Positions 17,147 through 27,124 of a stretch of 64,000 nt of DNA are shown piece after piece. Below the pieces are notes generated by a model, which was not told where the DNA came from, did no database searches, and was given only the letters and a program-made list of their open reading frames with translations. The DNA comes from Luminiphilus syltensis NOR5-1B (GTDB lineage: Bacteria > Pseudomonadota > Gammaproteobacteria > Pseudomonadales > Halieaceae), in contig NZ_DS999411.1 in the NCBI RefSeq assembly GCF_000158175.1, positions 902,596 through 966,595 on the forward strand, written 5' to 3'. The translations under genes were made by a program, and so were the position numbers. The number at the start of each line of letters is the position of its first letter. Position 1 is the stretch's first letter.

Positions 17147-19416
17147 TGATCGCGCTGCTCACCCAGTTTGATAAAGCGAGTAAGCCCACGCTCATTCATC
17201 ATGTGATCGATGCGGTCGACCACCGCCTCCGGTGAATCAAGCTTGAGTACCGATTGCAACAAGGCATCACTATCGTCGCTGCGCAATGAGCGCACAATCT
17301 GCTTAATCCTCGGTATGCTCGCGGCGTTCATCGACAGTTGATCGAAACCCATGGCAAGCAGCAACGGTGCCGCACGAGCATCACCCGCGAGCTCACCACA
17401 AATACTCACCCCGATACCGGCAGTATGGGCAGCCTCGACTACGGTCAGCAGCGCGGATAGCACCGCCGGATGCAGGGGGTTGTAAAGATCGGCGACACGG
17501 GGATTGTTTCGATCAACGGCGAGCAGGTACTGGGTTAAATCGTTGGACCCCACCGAGAAAAAATCGGCGTTACGCGCCAGCGCGGGGGCAAGAAAAACCG
17601 CTGAAGGCACTTCGATCATTACGCCAATCGGCGGCAGAGGCGCCGTACAGCCCTCATTGAGCACCTCCTCATGGCAGCGACGAATCAATGTCTGGCTCTC
17701 TTCAAGCTCCGACAGACCTGAAATCATGGGCAAGAGGATACGCAAATTACCGAGACCCTCATTCGCCTTGAGCATGGCGCGGACCTGGGAAAGGAATATT
17801 TCGGGATGATCGAGGGTTACGCGAACCCCGCGCCAACCCAGAAAAGGGTTGTCTTCCTCGATCGGAAAATAGGGCAGCGGCTTGTCGCCACCCACATCAA
17901 GCGTCCGCATGGTGACAGGGGCGGGCGCAAATGCCTCGAGCTGGTTGCGGTAGAGCTGTCGCTGCTCCTCCTCGCTGGGAAAACGGTCCCGAACGAGGAA
18001 GCTCACTTCGCTTCGATAGAGACCCACGCCTTCAGCACCCTGCTCCTGCCCCCGCTGAACATCGGCAGCAACGGCGGTATTGACCCACAGCGGGAGATGC
18101 TTGCCATCGAGGGTTGTTGCCTCCTCATAGCGAAGCTCGGCAAGCTCTGCCGTCATCGCCTCCTCTTCGGCCACCAGTTGTTCGAAGCGCCGGCGTACCT
18201 CCGGTCGCGGGTTAACCATCACCGTACCGTTGTAGCCGTCGATAACCAGGTCGCGGTCAGAGAGTCGGGTAAAGGGAAGCTCAGCGGCGCCCAAAACCGC
18301 TGGCACCCCCATGGCGCGGCACAAAATGGCGGCGTGGCAATTTGCCGAGCCACGCATGGACACCACACCAGCCAGGCGATCACGAGGAATTTCACCGAGC
18401 GCCGATGCCGTTATTTCCTCAGCGACAAGCACGGTGTTTTCCGGATAGGTGACACGGGTTCGATCATCGTCCTGAAGATAGGCGAGCACCCGGGTGCCTA
18501 AATCACGCACATCGACCGCGCGCTCCCGGAGGTAGGAATGCTCCATGCGCTCGAAGTGCCGGATGTGCCGCAACATGACCTGTGAAAGAGCACCCTGCGC
18601 CCACTCCCCTTCCTTGATGAGCGACGCTACCTCCCCGCCCAGTGTCGAGTCATCAAGAATGCCAAGGTATACACCGAATAACGCGTGGTCCTCGGGTCCA
18701 AGTTCTTCGCGCAAATTTTCCGCGGCAATTTCAATATCATCCCGAACACGGGATAACGCCGCACGAAACGCGCGTAATTCATTCTTACGATCGTCTACTT
18801 TGCGCGACGGCACCGCTTGCAGATCAGGCGCGGGCGACACCAGTACACCGGTGCCTATAGCAATCCCGGGCGAGCCCGGAACACCCACAAAGCGGGTAAG
18901 CTTTTCCGGTGTCGCGGAAGCGTGGCTAACCGCACCGGTGGCTTCAGCATGAGCGATAACCCCGGCCAGCTGGGCCGATACCGTAATCAGGAATGCTTCT
19001 TCATCGTCGCTGAAACGCCGGCGCTCGGCCTGCTGGACGACCAGTACACCGAGCAGGGCACGCTGGTGGATGATCGGGGCACCGAGAAAGGCCTCAAAGG
19101 GCTCTTCACCGAGCCCGGGGACCAACTGGAAGCTCGGATGGGCCATTGCATTGTCAAGGTTCAACGGTTCACCCCGCGTGGCGACATGGCCTACCAAACC
19201 CTCATCAAAGCCAAGACTGAACTTGCCGACCTTTGAGGTATTCAGGCCCTCGGTGGCGCGAAACAACAACCGATTGGTCGCCGTATCGAGCAGATATATG
19301 GTGCAGACCTGAGTGTTCATGGCGGCGCGGACGTCGCGCACGATCAAGCCCAGAGCGTCCTCCAGCGAATCGGCGTTGTTGACCGCCTGAACGATTTTGC
19401 GCAGGGTTTCAATCAC
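17143..19416 (-). CDS. ptsP: PtsP, PEP-protein phosphotransferase (enzyme I-Ntr)
   Basis: First enzyme of the nitrogen-related phosphotransferase chain, passing phosphate from PEP to NPr (PtsO). A 757-residue product from the GTG at 19416 ([12 protein letters not shown] matches the family start); the frame stays open to 19482 but those residues do not fit. Residues about 20-150 form a GAF domain ([20 protein letters not shown]). Then come the EI N-domain and phospho-histidine site [20 protein letters not shown], and the PEP-binding barrel with [32 protein letters not shown] and [11 protein letters not shown]. It overlaps rppH by eight bases and lgt by four. Confidence 0.95.
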   Translation of the reverse strand: MIETLRKIVQAVNNADSLEDALGLIVRDVRAAMNTQVCTIYLLDTATNRLLFRATEGLNTSKVGKFSLGFDEGLVGHVATRGEPLNLDNAMAHPSFQLVPGLGEEPFEAFLGAPIIHQRALLGVLVVQQAERRRFSDDEEAFLITVSAQLAGVIAHAEATGAVSHASATPEKLTRFVGVPGSPGIAIGTGVLVSPAPDLQAVPSRKVDDRKNELRAFRAALSRVRDDIEIAAENLREELGPEDHALFGVYLGILDDSTLGGEVASLIKEGEWAQGALSQVMLRHIRHFERMEHSYLRERAVDVRDLGTRVLAYLQDDDRTRVTYPENTVLVAEEITASALGEIPRDRLAGVVSMRGSANCHAAILCRAMGVPAVLGAAELPFTRLSDRDLVIDGYNGTVMVNPRPEVRRRFEQLVAEEEAMTAELAELRYEEATTLDGKHLPLWVNTAVAADVQRGQEQGAEGVGLYRSEVSFLVRDRFPSEEEQRQLYRNQLEAFAPAPVTMRTLDVGGDKPLPYFPIEEDNPFLGWRGVRVTLDHPEIFLSQVRAMLKANEGLGNLRILLPMISGLSELEESQTLIRRCHEEVLNEGCTAPLPPIGVMIEVPSAVFLAPALARNADFFSVGSNDLTQYLLAVDRNNPRVADLYNPLHPAVLSALLTVVEAAHTAGIGVSICGELAGDARAAPLLLAMGFDQLSMNAASIPRIKQIVRSLRSDDSDALLQSVLKLDSPEAVVDRIDHMMNERGLTRFIKLGEQRDQ

Positions 19417-19921
19417 GCCGGGGTCCCTTACGGCGGCGCTTTTTCCTCGGCGCAAGCCCACCGTGGAGCTCGCAAAGCGCACTTCGGTAGACGCCGCGTT
19501 TGAAGTCGACCACGCCGGTAATCGGGTACCAGTAGCTCACCCATCGCCATCCCACGAACTCGGGATCCGGGTGGGCATCAACCCGGACATCGCTGTCAGC
19601 GCCCGTCAATCGCAGCAAAAACCATTTTTGTTTTTGCCCCACACAGACCGGTTGCTCATGGCGACGAATGTAGCGCGCGGGTAAGCGGTAGCGAAGCCAC
19701 CCTCGCGTCGTGGCCAGAATACGCACCTGATCCCGCGACAGCCCCACCTCCTCGTCGAGCTCGCGATACATGGCCTGCTCGGGGCTCTCACCCGGGTGGA
19801 TGCCACCCTGGGGAAACTGCCAGGAGTCCCGGCCCGCAATCCGCTTGCCCCAGAGCACCTGCCCCGCGTCATTGGCGATAATCATGCCAACGTTGGGACG
19901 GAAGCCGTCGGCATCGATCAC
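19409..19921 (-). CDS. rppH: RNA pyrophosphohydrolase
   Basis: RppH removes pyrophosphate from mRNA 5' ends, opening them to RNase E decay. The 170-residue protein is taken from the GTG at 19921, since [18 protein letters not shown] aligns with the family start; a TTG at 19948 would add nine residues. The Nudix box is intact ([23 protein letters not shown]). [20 protein letters not shown] and a basic tail ([12 protein letters not shown]) are typical. It is the first gene of the rppH-ptsP-lgt-thyA-folA operon. Confidence 0.95.
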   Translation of the reverse strand: MIDADGFRPNVGMIIANDAGQVLWGKRIAGRDSWQFPQGGIHPGESPEQAMYRELDEEVGLSRDQVRILATTRGWLRYRLPARYIRRHEQPVCVGQKQKWFLLRLTGADSDVRVDAHPDPEFVGWRWVSYWYPITGVVDFKRGVYRSALCELHGGLAPRKKRRRKGPRRD

Positions 19922-20076
19922 TCGCTGGCTGTCTTGTGCAATACCCAAAACCCGAAATCCCTATAAAGAAATGGTGCCGCCACATTGTGACGGCCACGTG
20001 ATGGTATTCTTCCACACCTGCCGCCCGTTTCGTTAGCGGCTTTGAAAAAATAAGCCGTAAAAGGATAAATCACCGC

Positions 20077-20730
20077 GTGACACTCGCCATTTTCGACCTC
20101 GACAACACGCTTATCGCCGGTGATTCAGACCATTTATGGGGCGAGTTTGTCTGCGATATCGGGCTTGCGAACAGCGCCTCGCATCGGGAGAAAAATGCGC
20201 AGTTCGCCGCCGACTACCGGCGCGGTGAGCTCGATGTTCTCGCCTACCTGCATTTTGCGCTCGACCCCATCAGGGGCATGGATCCTACTCAGGTTGAAGT
20301 CCTGCAGAATCAATTTATGACGGACTATATCGAGTCGCTGATGCTGCCCCGGGCAGACGCGCTAATCGCAGACCATCGTGCCCGCGGACACACGCTGCTG
20401 ATCATCACCGCGACCAATACCGTTGTGACGCGACCCATCGCTGACCGGCTCGGTATTGAGCACCTGATCGGCTGCGAACCTGAGATAATCGGGGGCTGTT
20501 ACACGGGCGCGTCGGTAGGCGTGCCGTCCTATCGCGAGGGCAAGGTGGTCCGGTTGAAACAGTGGCTGGGGACGCACTCCGAATCCATGGCCGACGCCTG
20601 GTTTTATTCGGACTCACACAACGACCTTCCCCTATTAAGGGAGGTGGCGCACCCCGTGGCCGTGGATCCGGATACCACACTGAAGCAAATCGCCGACCAA
20701 AATCAGTGGCCCGTGATAAGCCTGCGCTAG
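20077..20730 (+). CDS. HAD-superfamily IB hydrolase (SerB-like phosphatase)
   Basis: A 217-residue HAD phosphatase from a GTG at 20077. Motif I is IFDLDNTLIAGDSD, motif II ITATNTVVTRPIA, and motif IV YSDSHNDLPLLREV; the helical cap between residues 20 and 90 fits subfamily IB, which includes SerB and the CicA-like family (TIGR01490). These enzymes dephosphorylate small molecules such as phosphoserine, phosphoglycolate-like compounds or lysophospholipids; substrate is not predictable here. It diverges from rppH across about 155 bases and converges on gcvH. Confidence 0.88.
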   Translation: MTLAIFDLDNTLIAGDSDHLWGEFVCDIGLANSASHREKNAQFAADYRRGELDVLAYLHFALDPIRGMDPTQVEVLQNQFMTDYIESLMLPRADALIADHRARGHTLLIITATNTVVTRPIADRLGIEHLIGCEPEIIGGCYTGASVGVPSYREGKVVRLKQWLGTHSESMADAWFYSDSHNDLPLLREVAHPVAVDPDTTLKQIADQNQWPVISLR

Positions 20731-20740
20731 CTCGTATCGA

Positions 20741-21133
20741 TCAACTGTCCTCGTCGCACATCGCCGCGTATTCCTCCGCGGTCATCAAGACGTCCAATTC
20801 GCCGGTATCAGCGGGTTGCAGACGAAAAAACCAGCCGTCGTTATAAGGATCTGAATTGACACGCTCGGGTTCGTCCTCGAGTCCTTCATTCACTCCGATC
20901 ACTTCCCCGCCAACGGGTGCGTAGATATCAGAGGCGGCTTTGACCGACTCGACCACTCCCGCCTGATCTCCGGCAGCAATGGCATCGCCCTCTGTGGGAG
21001 TCTCGACGAAAACCACATCGCCCAGCGCCTCCTGGGCATGATCAGTAATTCCAATCGTGACCGAACCGTCTTCCTCCAGACGCGCCCATTCATGGCTCTT
21101 CGCGTATTTCAACTCGGGGGGGTTATGGCTCAT
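20741..21133 (-). CDS. gcvH: Glycine cleavage system H protein
   Basis: GcvH carries the aminomethyl group on a lipoyl arm between the P, T and L proteins of glycine cleavage. The 130-residue protein has the lipoylation site [18 protein letters not shown] (Lys65) and the usual start [12 protein letters not shown]. It lies 84 bases downstream of ubiI on the same strand. gcvT and gcvP, often adjacent, are not in the window, so the rest of the system must be encoded elsewhere. Confidence 0.96.
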   Translation of the reverse strand: MSHNPPELKYAKSHEWARLEEDGSVTIGITDHAQEALGDVVFVETPTEGDAIAAGDQAGVVESVKAASDIYAPVGGEVIGVNEGLEDEPERVNSDPYNDGWFFRLQPADTGELDVLMTAEEYAAMCDEDS

Positions 21134-21217
21134 GGTTTACAGACCTCTAATGAATAAAAACTGGACTGCGGCTAAGGGTAAGTGGCTGCCTCAAGCATCG
21201 CAATGGCGGCGGGTAAA

Positions 21218-22420
21218 TCAATGCCCGAGCGCCTGCTTCGCCAACCACTGTTTCAGGGGAAGCGCGCCATCGACCCAGCTAAGTCCCGCGTTTCGCAGAA
21301 CCCGGAGGAGCGGCACATCGGACCCAAATCCGCGCTTGAAGCCTTCCATCGCCGCCATCATCGCCAGGTTCTCGGTCTTACGCTGACGCTGGTATCGCCT
21401 GAGCACGGTCTGATCGCCCCAATCCAGTCCGTTGATGGCTGCCTCTGCCAGTTCCTGAGCCAACACGCGGACATCGCTGAGGCCGAGGTTAATCCCCTGT
21501 CCGGCCAGCGGATGGATGCTGTGCGCCGCATCCGCCACCAGTACCACGCGGTCATCGACGTAATCGACGGCGTGACACTGGCGCAATGGGAATGCAGCGC
21601 GCCTTCCTACACCGGACACGACCGGGCCCCGGTTCGCAATCGCCGCGTTTAATGCCGCGCAGAACTCCGCTTCATCGAGCGCCATGAGCGACTCCCACCG
21701 GGAATCATCAATCGACCATACGATGGAGCATTTCTTGCGGTCAGCCAGGGGTAGCAATGCCAGGGGGCCGGTGGGCAAAAAGGCCTGGTAGCAGGTGCCG
21801 GCATGGTCGTTTTCCAGAGCCACCGTCGCCACGATGGCGCGCTGTTGGTAGCTCCACTCTCTCACCCGCATGGAAGCCAGTGTTCGGATCGGAGAGCGGG
21901 CGCCATCAGCCCCCACCAGCAATCGTGCGCTATAGCGGTCACCGGAATCGGTACTCACCGATGGCAGGCCCTCCTCGGTACGGTTGAGCGCACTCACCCG
22001 CGTGGCCCAGCGAACATCGCAGCGGGAGGACGCCGTAACCTGCGCCAGTAGAGCAGCTATGGTTTCCCGATTCTCCACAATATGACCCAGCCACTCGGCA
22101 CCCTGCTCGGCAGCGCTGAAACGGATTGACCCGGTTCCCTGCCCATCCCAAACGGACATGAACTGGTACGGACCGGTGCGCGATTGTGGAATATGTCGCC
22201 AGGCACCCAGGGCCTCGAGCATTGCCACCGATACCGGGGTCAGCGCACTAACCCGGGAGTCCCATTCCGAAAGTGCCTCGCCACGGGGCACAGATCCTGG
22301 CTGCTCACCACCCTCCAGCAGGGTGACTGACAACCCCGAACCCGACAGCGATGCGGCGAGGGCGAGCCCGGCGATACCACCGCCAACGATCAACACGTCA
22401 ACAGGCCCGTCGCGACTCAT
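21218..22420 (-). CDS. ubiI: UbiI/VisC-type FAD monooxygenase of ubiquinone synthesis
   Basis: A 400-residue flavoprotein hydroxylase with the dinucleotide fold [20 protein letters not shown], the DG motif LLVGADGARSPIR, and the GD motif VVLVADAAHSIHPLAGQGINL. This family includes UbiI (C5 hydroxylation of the ubiquinone ring), UbiF and UbiH; position downstream of ubiH, as visC in E. coli, favours UbiI. The ATG overlaps the ubiH stop. UbiF/UbiL identity cannot be fully excluded by eye. Confidence 0.88.
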   Translation of the reverse strand: MSRDGPVDVLIVGGGIAGLALAASLSGSGLSVTLLEGGEQPGSVPRGEALSEWDSRVSALTPVSVAMLEALGAWRHIPQSRTGPYQFMSVWDGQGTGSIRFSAAEQGAEWLGHIVENRETIAALLAQVTASSRCDVRWATRVSALNRTEEGLPSVSTDSGDRYSARLLVGADGARSPIRTLASMRVREWSYQQRAIVATVALENDHAGTCYQAFLPTGPLALLPLADRKKCSIVWSIDDSRWESLMALDEAEFCAALNAAIANRGPVVSGVGRRAAFPLRQCHAVDYVDDRVVLVADAAHSIHPLAGQGINLGLSDVRVLAQELAEAAINGLDWGDQTVLRRYQRQRKTENLAMMAAMEGFKRGFGSDVPLLRVLRNAGLSWVDGALPLKQWLAKQALGH

Positions 22421-23637
22421 CGCACGGCATCCATAACGGACGCCATCGACGACGGCTGGCCCGTCCCCATTGCCGCAATCTGCCGGCGTAAGGGGGCCAA
22501 AGTATCCAGCGCGACCAGGGCCACATCGCGGGGAAAGTCCAGTAGCCAGCCGCGCCGATTGAACAGCGTTGCCAGTAGATCAGTGGCGTCAATAATTCGG
22601 CGCTGATTGTCCGCAGCCCGTTCGGTGTATTCGTCGAGGGCCTCTCGGCTACCCACCGAACGACCTTCAGACACGGCTGCGGCCGCGACCGCGGCGAACG
22701 TATCCGCATCCCGCAGCGACAGATTGAAGCCCTGACCCGCTACCGGATGAAGACCGTGCGCTGCATTCCCGGCGACGAGAAAACCGGGACGGGTCTGCTC
22801 CCGGGCAACGGTTCGAACCAACGGCCAATAACTGGGGCGGCCCACGGCGGTAATGGCGCCAAGGCGCCAACCGAAAGCGCGCTGAAGCTGTTCCATGAGG
22901 GCATGCTGATCCAGATCCATAATGGTTTCTGCCGCCGGCTCCGGGAGCGACCATACGGTATTGAAGCGGGCAGAATGGCGTTGCACCGAGGGTAGCGGGA
23001 GCATTGCGAGGGGCCCACTGGCGGTAAAGCGCTCAAATGCCCTGTGTTCCTGTTCACCGGCAAAAGCAACATTGGCCACAACCGCCACCTGGCCGACGTT
23101 ACGGGTTTGAACACCGATTCCGAGACTTTCGCGCAGGGATGACTGGCCGCCGTCAGCGAGGACAACGAGATCGGCTCGCAGCGTGCGGCCATCGGACAGC
23201 GTCACGCGCGAGCCGTCGCCATCCTCCGAGAAACCCTCGACCGATACCGGCGCCTCAAGGTTGATGCCGAGCTGCTCGGATCGTGCCAGCAGGCCACGCC
23301 CAATATGGTGGTTCTCACAAACATAGCCCAGCTGGGCCTCACCCACATCGGCGCAGTCGATAACGCTGCTGCCAAAACGCCCCTGGTTCGACACATGGAT
23401 GGTCTGTATTGATGCTACGTGGGGGTCGATTTCCGGCCAAACGCCACTTTCGGTTAACAATCGCCTGCTGTAGAGGTTGAGTGCAGAGGCGCGGGTATCC
23501 AATGGGTCGGGCTCACCACTGGGCAGCTCTCTCGCCTCCAGCAGGGTCACCACGATGGTCGGGCAGCGCACACGCAATGCCACCGCGAAAGCGAAACCCA
23601 CCATACCGCCGCCAACAATAATTACCTGCTGGGCCAA
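22417..23637 (-). CDS. ubiH: 2-octaprenyl-6-methoxyphenol hydroxylase
   Basis: UbiH hydroxylates the ubiquinone precursor ring at C1 using FAD, NADPH and O2. The 406-residue protein begins QVIIVGGGMVGFAFAVAL, has DLVVLADGGQSSLRESLG and FLVAGNAAHGLHPVAGQGFN, and the RASALNLYSRRLL substrate-side motif. GNAAH replaces GDAAH in the GD motif, a variant common in UbiH. It lies six bases after pepP and overlaps ubiI, matching the pepP-ubiH-visC order of enterobacteria. Confidence 0.9.
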   Translation of the reverse strand: MAQQVIIVGGGMVGFAFAVALRVRCPTIVVTLLEARELPSGEPDPLDTRASALNLYSRRLLTESGVWPEIDPHVASIQTIHVSNQGRFGSSVIDCADVGEAQLGYVCENHHIGRGLLARSEQLGINLEAPVSVEGFSEDGDGSRVTLSDGRTLRADLVVLADGGQSSLRESLGIGVQTRNVGQVAVVANVAFAGEQEHRAFERFTASGPLAMLPLPSVQRHSARFNTVWSLPEPAAETIMDLDQHALMEQLQRAFGWRLGAITAVGRPSYWPLVRTVAREQTRPGFLVAGNAAHGLHPVAGQGFNLSLRDADTFAAVAAAAVSEGRSVGSREALDEYTERAADNQRRIIDATDLLATLFNRRGWLLDFPRDVALVALDTLAPLRRQIAAMGTGQPSSMASVMDAVR

Positions 23638-23643
23638 GTAGAA

Positions 23644-24963
23644 TCAGCTCCCTGCCATTAACGCTTCGATGGCCTCGGCGTCTTTGGGTACGTTAGCGGT
23701 GAGAATGTCACAGCCCGACTCGGTAACCACCACATCGTCCTCGATGCGAACGCCGATACCGCGCCACTTCTTCGGTACTTTGCGGTTATTGGGCGCGATA
23801 TAAATACCCGGCTCGACGGTCATTACCATTCCCGGCTCCAGCTGCCGCCATTTGCCATCGATTCGGTAGTCGCCCACATCATGCACGTCCATACCCAACC
23901 AATGGCCCGCGCGGTGCATATAAAAATCGCGATAGGCACCGGACTTGATCAGGTCCTTTTCCTTGCCTTTGAGCAAACCCAGTTCAATCAGACCACGGGT
24001 GATAACGCGCACCGTCGCATCGTGTGGCTGGTTCCAGTGACCACCGGGGGCAATCTTCCTGATCGCCGCCAACTGCGCTTTAAAAACAAGATCATAGATT
24101 GCCCGCTGCTCGAGCGAGAAGCGCCCGTTGACGGGGAAGGTTCGCGTAATGTCAGCGGCGTAGCCCTGATACTCGCAGCCCGCATCGATCAGCACCAGAT
24201 CGCCGTCACGCAACTTGTCGCGATTCTCGACGTAATGCAACACACAGGCATTGGCACCACCACCGACAATACTGGTATAGGCGGCAGAGCGAGCCCCGTT
24301 TTCGGCGAATTCATGCAGAATTGCGGCCTCCAGCTGATACTCGAAGCGGTCAGGCCTGCATTCACGCATCGCACGGGCGTGAGCCCCGGCACTGATGTCA
24401 CCGGCCTTCTTCATCAGGCGCAGCTCTGCCGCACTCTTGATCAGACGTTGTTCGTGCAACAGAAAACCGAGATCGGTGAATTCACCGGGAGGCTTGGCTC
24501 CCGTTCTGGATTGGCGCCGCAACCGGTTTACCCACCGCATCACCCGGCGGTCAAACGCGTCGTTGTGACCCATCGAGTAATAGATGTGGCCGCGACCCTC
24601 GATCAGTCCCGGGAGAATCTCATCGATATCGTCGATGGGAAACGCATCGTCCATACCATACCGCTCCACGACGCCCTTGGGGCCGGCGCGATAGCCATTC
24701 CACAGTTCCATGGTCGGGTCGCGATCACGACAGAACATAACGACCTGACCCTGACGTCGGCCAGGTAGTAAAGCGAGTACGGCATCCGGCTCGTCGAATC
24801 CGGTCAAATAGAGGAAGTCGCTGTCCTGGCGAAAAACGAATTCCGTATCACGGCTTCTCGTGACCTCACGCGCCGCTGGAATAATCGCGATGCTGTTGCT
24901 GTCCATCATCGACATCAGATGCTTTCGGCGTCTGGCGAACTCGGCGCGACTTATCTTCATCAA
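23644..24963 (-). CDS. pepP: Xaa-Pro aminopeptidase
   Basis: PepP removes N-terminal residues that precede proline. The 439-residue protein has an N-terminal AMP_N domain (FLYLTGFDEPDAVLALLPG) and a C-terminal pita-bread metallopeptidase. The two-metal ligands are visible: VLIDAGCEYQGYAADITRTFP (two Asp), HRAGHWLGMDVHDVG (His), MTVEPGIY (Glu) and GVRIEDDVVV (Glu). The ATG overlaps the end of the upstream UPF0149 gene. Length matches E. coli PepP (441). Confidence 0.96.
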   Translation of the reverse strand: MMKISRAEFARRRKHLMSMMDSNSIAIIPAAREVTRSRDTEFVFRQDSDFLYLTGFDEPDAVLALLPGRRQGQVVMFCRDRDPTMELWNGYRAGPKGVVERYGMDDAFPIDDIDEILPGLIEGRGHIYYSMGHNDAFDRRVMRWVNRLRRQSRTGAKPPGEFTDLGFLLHEQRLIKSAAELRLMKKAGDISAGAHARAMRECRPDRFEYQLEAAILHEFAENGARSAAYTSIVGGGANACVLHYVENRDKLRDGDLVLIDAGCEYQGYAADITRTFPVNGRFSLEQRAIYDLVFKAQLAAIRKIAPGGHWNQPHDATVRVITRGLIELGLLKGKEKDLIKSGAYRDFYMHRAGHWLGMDVHDVGDYRIDGKWRQLEPGMVMTVEPGIYIAPNNRKVPKKWRGIGVRIEDDVVVTESGCDILTANVPKDAEAIEALMAGS

Positions 24964-25532
24964 TTCCCGTCCTGAATTTGAAGTGCGTTTTCAACCGTAT
25001 TGAGTGCAGCGAAACGCACGTATTCGGCAAGCTCCTCGAAGTCTCGCTCTGCGTCATCGGTCTCGGGTTCGGCGCTATCGACCTGTGCAATGACCGCGAA
25101 GTCTTTTAGCGCCTCGGCGGTATCGGGTGCCACCCCTTCACTTCCAGCACCTGCAATCGTAACGCCTTGGGTGAAACCGGTCAGGAAACCGGTCGTCCAA
25201 AGGCCCAGCGACAGGAGGCGCGCCTCGAGATCATCATCATCCTCGGGCAAAAGCGGATAAAAAGCGTAGTTGCTATCCCGTACCGCCGATACCGTGGCTC
25301 GATGCAAACGTTGCACAAGGTCCACCAGTTCGCCGCGGCATTCGATACCCAGGGCGCGCTCCAATGCCGGTACCATATCGCCATCACTCACTGGGGCGCC
25401 GCTGCCCAAAAGCCCCATCAGGGCACCGTGGAGCTCGGAGGGGTTGGTGGTCAGACCGGCGTCGAACAGCACATCGGCCGCTTCCGCCCAGGTCGGCATA
25501 TCCTCGAATTCACCCAATGAATCAAACAGCAC
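24960..25532 (-). CDS. UPF0149 family protein (YgfB-like)
   Basis: A 190-residue protein from a GTG at 25532 with GAGGGAC upstream. It shows the UPF0149 pattern: ELHGALMGLLGSG early, FYPLLPEDDDDLEARLLSLG, the FLTGFTQGV motif and an acidic C-terminal part ending DFEELAEYVRFAALNTVENA. YgfB, at the same place beside pepP in gammaproteobacteria, dampens ampDh3 expression in Pseudomonas; whether that applies here is unknown. It is the first gene of the ygfB-pepP-ubiH-ubiI run and diverges from the zapA pair. Confidence 0.88.
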   Translation of the reverse strand: MLFDSLGEFEDMPTWAEAADVLFDAGLTTNPSELHGALMGLLGSGAPVSDGDMVPALERALGIECRGELVDLVQRLHRATVSAVRDSNYAFYPLLPEDDDDLEARLLSLGLWTTGFLTGFTQGVTIAGAGSEGVAPDTAEALKDFAVIAQVDSAEPETDDAERDFEELAEYVRFAALNTVENALQIQDGN

Positions 25533-25683
25533 TGCTTGTCCCTCGCCCGACCCGGGAACGCCAAATGATAGTCAGCGTTCGCAATCCTGGGCATTGCTTT
25601 GAATTATAAAAGGTTTCCCGTCGTTGACCGGCTGGAAAGCTCGCCCTATAGTGCTCGTGAATCCAGTCTGCAGTGTAACCCTC

Positions 25684-25893
25684 GTGGCCGAGAAACTCAT
25701 CAAAGCGCTAGAAGCGAAGGTCACCGATCTCATCGGCCTCGCTCGCGACCTGAACCGAGAGAATCAACAGTTGAAACTGCGCGCCGCTGAACTCCAGCGC
25801 GAAAGAAGAGAACTGCTTGAGAGACAACGGGTGGCAGGCGAGCATATCGATCATACGCTCTCCCGTTTACGAAAAATTGAGGGCGGACCATGA
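25684..25893 (+). CDS. ZapB-like small coiled-coil protein (TIGR02449 family)
   Basis: A 69-residue protein from a GTG at 25684, almost wholly coiled coil: LIKALEAKVTDLIGLARDL, NRENQQLKLRAAELQRER and LSRLRKIEGGP. The same short family lies directly before zapA in many gammaproteobacteria and is thought to be linked to cell division. Its stop overlaps the zapA start (ATGA). An in-frame ATG at 25624 would add 20 residues that do not fit the family. Confidence 0.8.
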   Translation: MAEKLIKALEAKVTDLIGLARDLNRENQQLKLRAAELQRERRELLERQRVAGEHIDHTLSRLRKIEGGP

Positions 25894-26207
25894 GTCGCCA
25901 GCCGTCAGTCGCCGTTGAAATCCTCGACAAGGAATACCAGGTTGCCTGCCCTCCTGAACAGGAGGCCGAGCTGGTGGCGGCCGCTCGCTACCTCGACCAG
26001 CAAATGCGCGATATCAGGGCAACCGGTAAAGTAATTGGCCTTGAGCGGGTCGCGATTATGGCGGCTCTCAATCTCAGTCACGAGCTCCTCGGCCTCCGTG
26101 GGGGCAAGCCCAACCAGTCCCTGGAAAACCACGAAGACCGAATCGAAGCGGTAAACACCCGTCTCGATGAAGCGCTTTACCAGCTGAGACAACTCGAAAT
26201 CAGTTAA
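25890..26207 (+). CDS. zapA: Cell division protein ZapA
   Basis: ZapA bundles and stabilises FtsZ filaments at mid-cell. The 105-residue protein has the small N-terminal domain VAVEILDKEYQVACPPEQE, the AARYLDQQMRDIRATGKVIG helix, and a long C-terminal helix (RVAIMAALNLSHELL onwards). Size matches E. coli ZapA (109). It overlaps the ZapB-like gene and is followed by 6S RNA, the standard zapA-ssrS-ygfA order. Confidence 0.95.
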   Translation: MSRQPSVAVEILDKEYQVACPPEQEAELVAAARYLDQQMRDIRATGKVIGLERVAIMAALNLSHELLGLRGGKPNQSLENHEDRIEAVNTRLDEALYQLRQLEIS

Positions 26208-26229
26208 CGGCATTGCTTAATTAGTGCGT

Positions 26230-26235
26230 TATACT
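26230..26235 (+). promoter_or_regulatory. -10 element of the 6S RNA promoter
   Basis: TATACT lies 6-8 bases before the predicted 6S RNA start, immediately after zapA. No clear -35 was found at the usual spacing, so the promoter may depend on other elements. Confidence 0.55.
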
Positions 26236-26238
26236 GGG

Positions 26239-26418
26239 AGCATCCTGGCGTATTCGCGAGGTAGTGAGTCCTCGAGCCGATAATGCAACACCAGGGGACC
26301 ACCGAGCATCGTTGTTGTGCAGGTCCGTCTCGATCGGAAAGCCTGATACGGTGTGGCGGTCACCCACCTTGAGCCTCAGGGTTCAAGGGCGAAACTACCA
26401 GCGGTACGTCGGGTGTTT
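26239..26418 (+). ncRNA. ssrS: 6S RNA
   Basis: About 180 bases lie between zapA and ygfA with blocks shared with E. coli 6S RNA: AGTCCTCGAGCCGATAAT, GGTCCGTCTCGATCGGAAAG, CACCTTGAGCCTCAGGGTTC and AAGGGCGAAACTACC. The two ends can pair (CATCC with GGGTG, CGTA with TACG, GTAG with CTAC), forming the closing stem around a large central bubble that mimics an open promoter. 6S RNA binds sigma-70 RNA polymerase in stationary phase. A TATACT -10 at 26230-26235 sets the 5' end near 26241; exact ends are estimates. Confidence 0.92.
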
Positions 26419-26524
26419 TTCTCTCGAACCGGGAGCGCCCTGCGCGACTCTCGGATGCTGCTTAGCGACCACTTTGCATGGCCGGCGGCCCCCGCCCCGG
26501 GCCGGGAACCCATCGAGGATCCCC

Positions 26525-27103
26525 ATGTCAGCTCTTGACGACCCATTGGCCGAAAAAGCCTCACTGCGCGAGCGCATGAGCGCGCGCAGGCGTCAGGTAT
26601 CCAGTGCGCAGCGCACCGACTGCTCAATCGCTATCAGCAACGCAATCATCGAACTCGAAGAATTTCGCGACGCGACCACGGTGGCGGCTTACCTGCCGCT
26701 GCCCGGCGAAATCGACCCGATGCCCACCCTTTGCCACGCGGCGGATTGCGGCAAGGAAACCGCCGTGCCCCGGGTGATCTCCGCCGGGGTTATGGAACTT
26801 CGCGCCTGGCGTCCCGGTGAGGCCACGGAGGTAGGCAGGGGCCATGTAAGGCAGCCCACTGCATCGAGTCGCTCCGCCAGGATAGACGCGCGAACGCTGA
26901 TCATCGTGCCACTACTGGCCTGCGATTCAGAGGGGATTCGGCTGGGTTTTGGCGGTGGGTTTTACGACCGTCTGCTCGCCGGCAGCGCCGGGTTCAGGGT
27001 CGGGGTTGGGTACAGTTGGCAACAGGTCTCTCGCTGCCCACGAGAAGCTCACGACATCCCCCTCCACGGTCTGGTCACCGAGAACGGGTTTTTCAGATTT
27101 TAG
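26525..27103 (+). CDS. ygfA: 5-formyltetrahydrofolate cyclo-ligase
   Basis: It converts 5-formyl-THF back to methenyl-THF with ATP, clearing a folate dead end. The 192-residue protein starts at the ATG at 26525. Motifs include VAAYLPLPGEIDPMP, the phosphate loop LGFGGGFYDRLLAG and VPLLACDSEGIRLG. It follows 6S RNA as in most gammaproteobacteria; in E. coli the pair is processed from one transcript. The frame is open into 6S RNA, but no ribosome site or conserved sequence supports an earlier start. Confidence 0.95.
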   Translation: MSALDDPLAEKASLRERMSARRRQVSSAQRTDCSIAISNAIIELEEFRDATTVAAYLPLPGEIDPMPTLCHAADCGKETAVPRVISAGVMELRAWRPGEATEVGRGHVRQPTASSRSARIDARTLIIVPLLACDSEGIRLGFGGGFYDRLLAGSAGFRVGVGYSWQQVSRCPREAHDIPLHGLVTENGFFRF

Positions 27104-27124
27104 ACAACTCCCGGGAGGCGCGCC

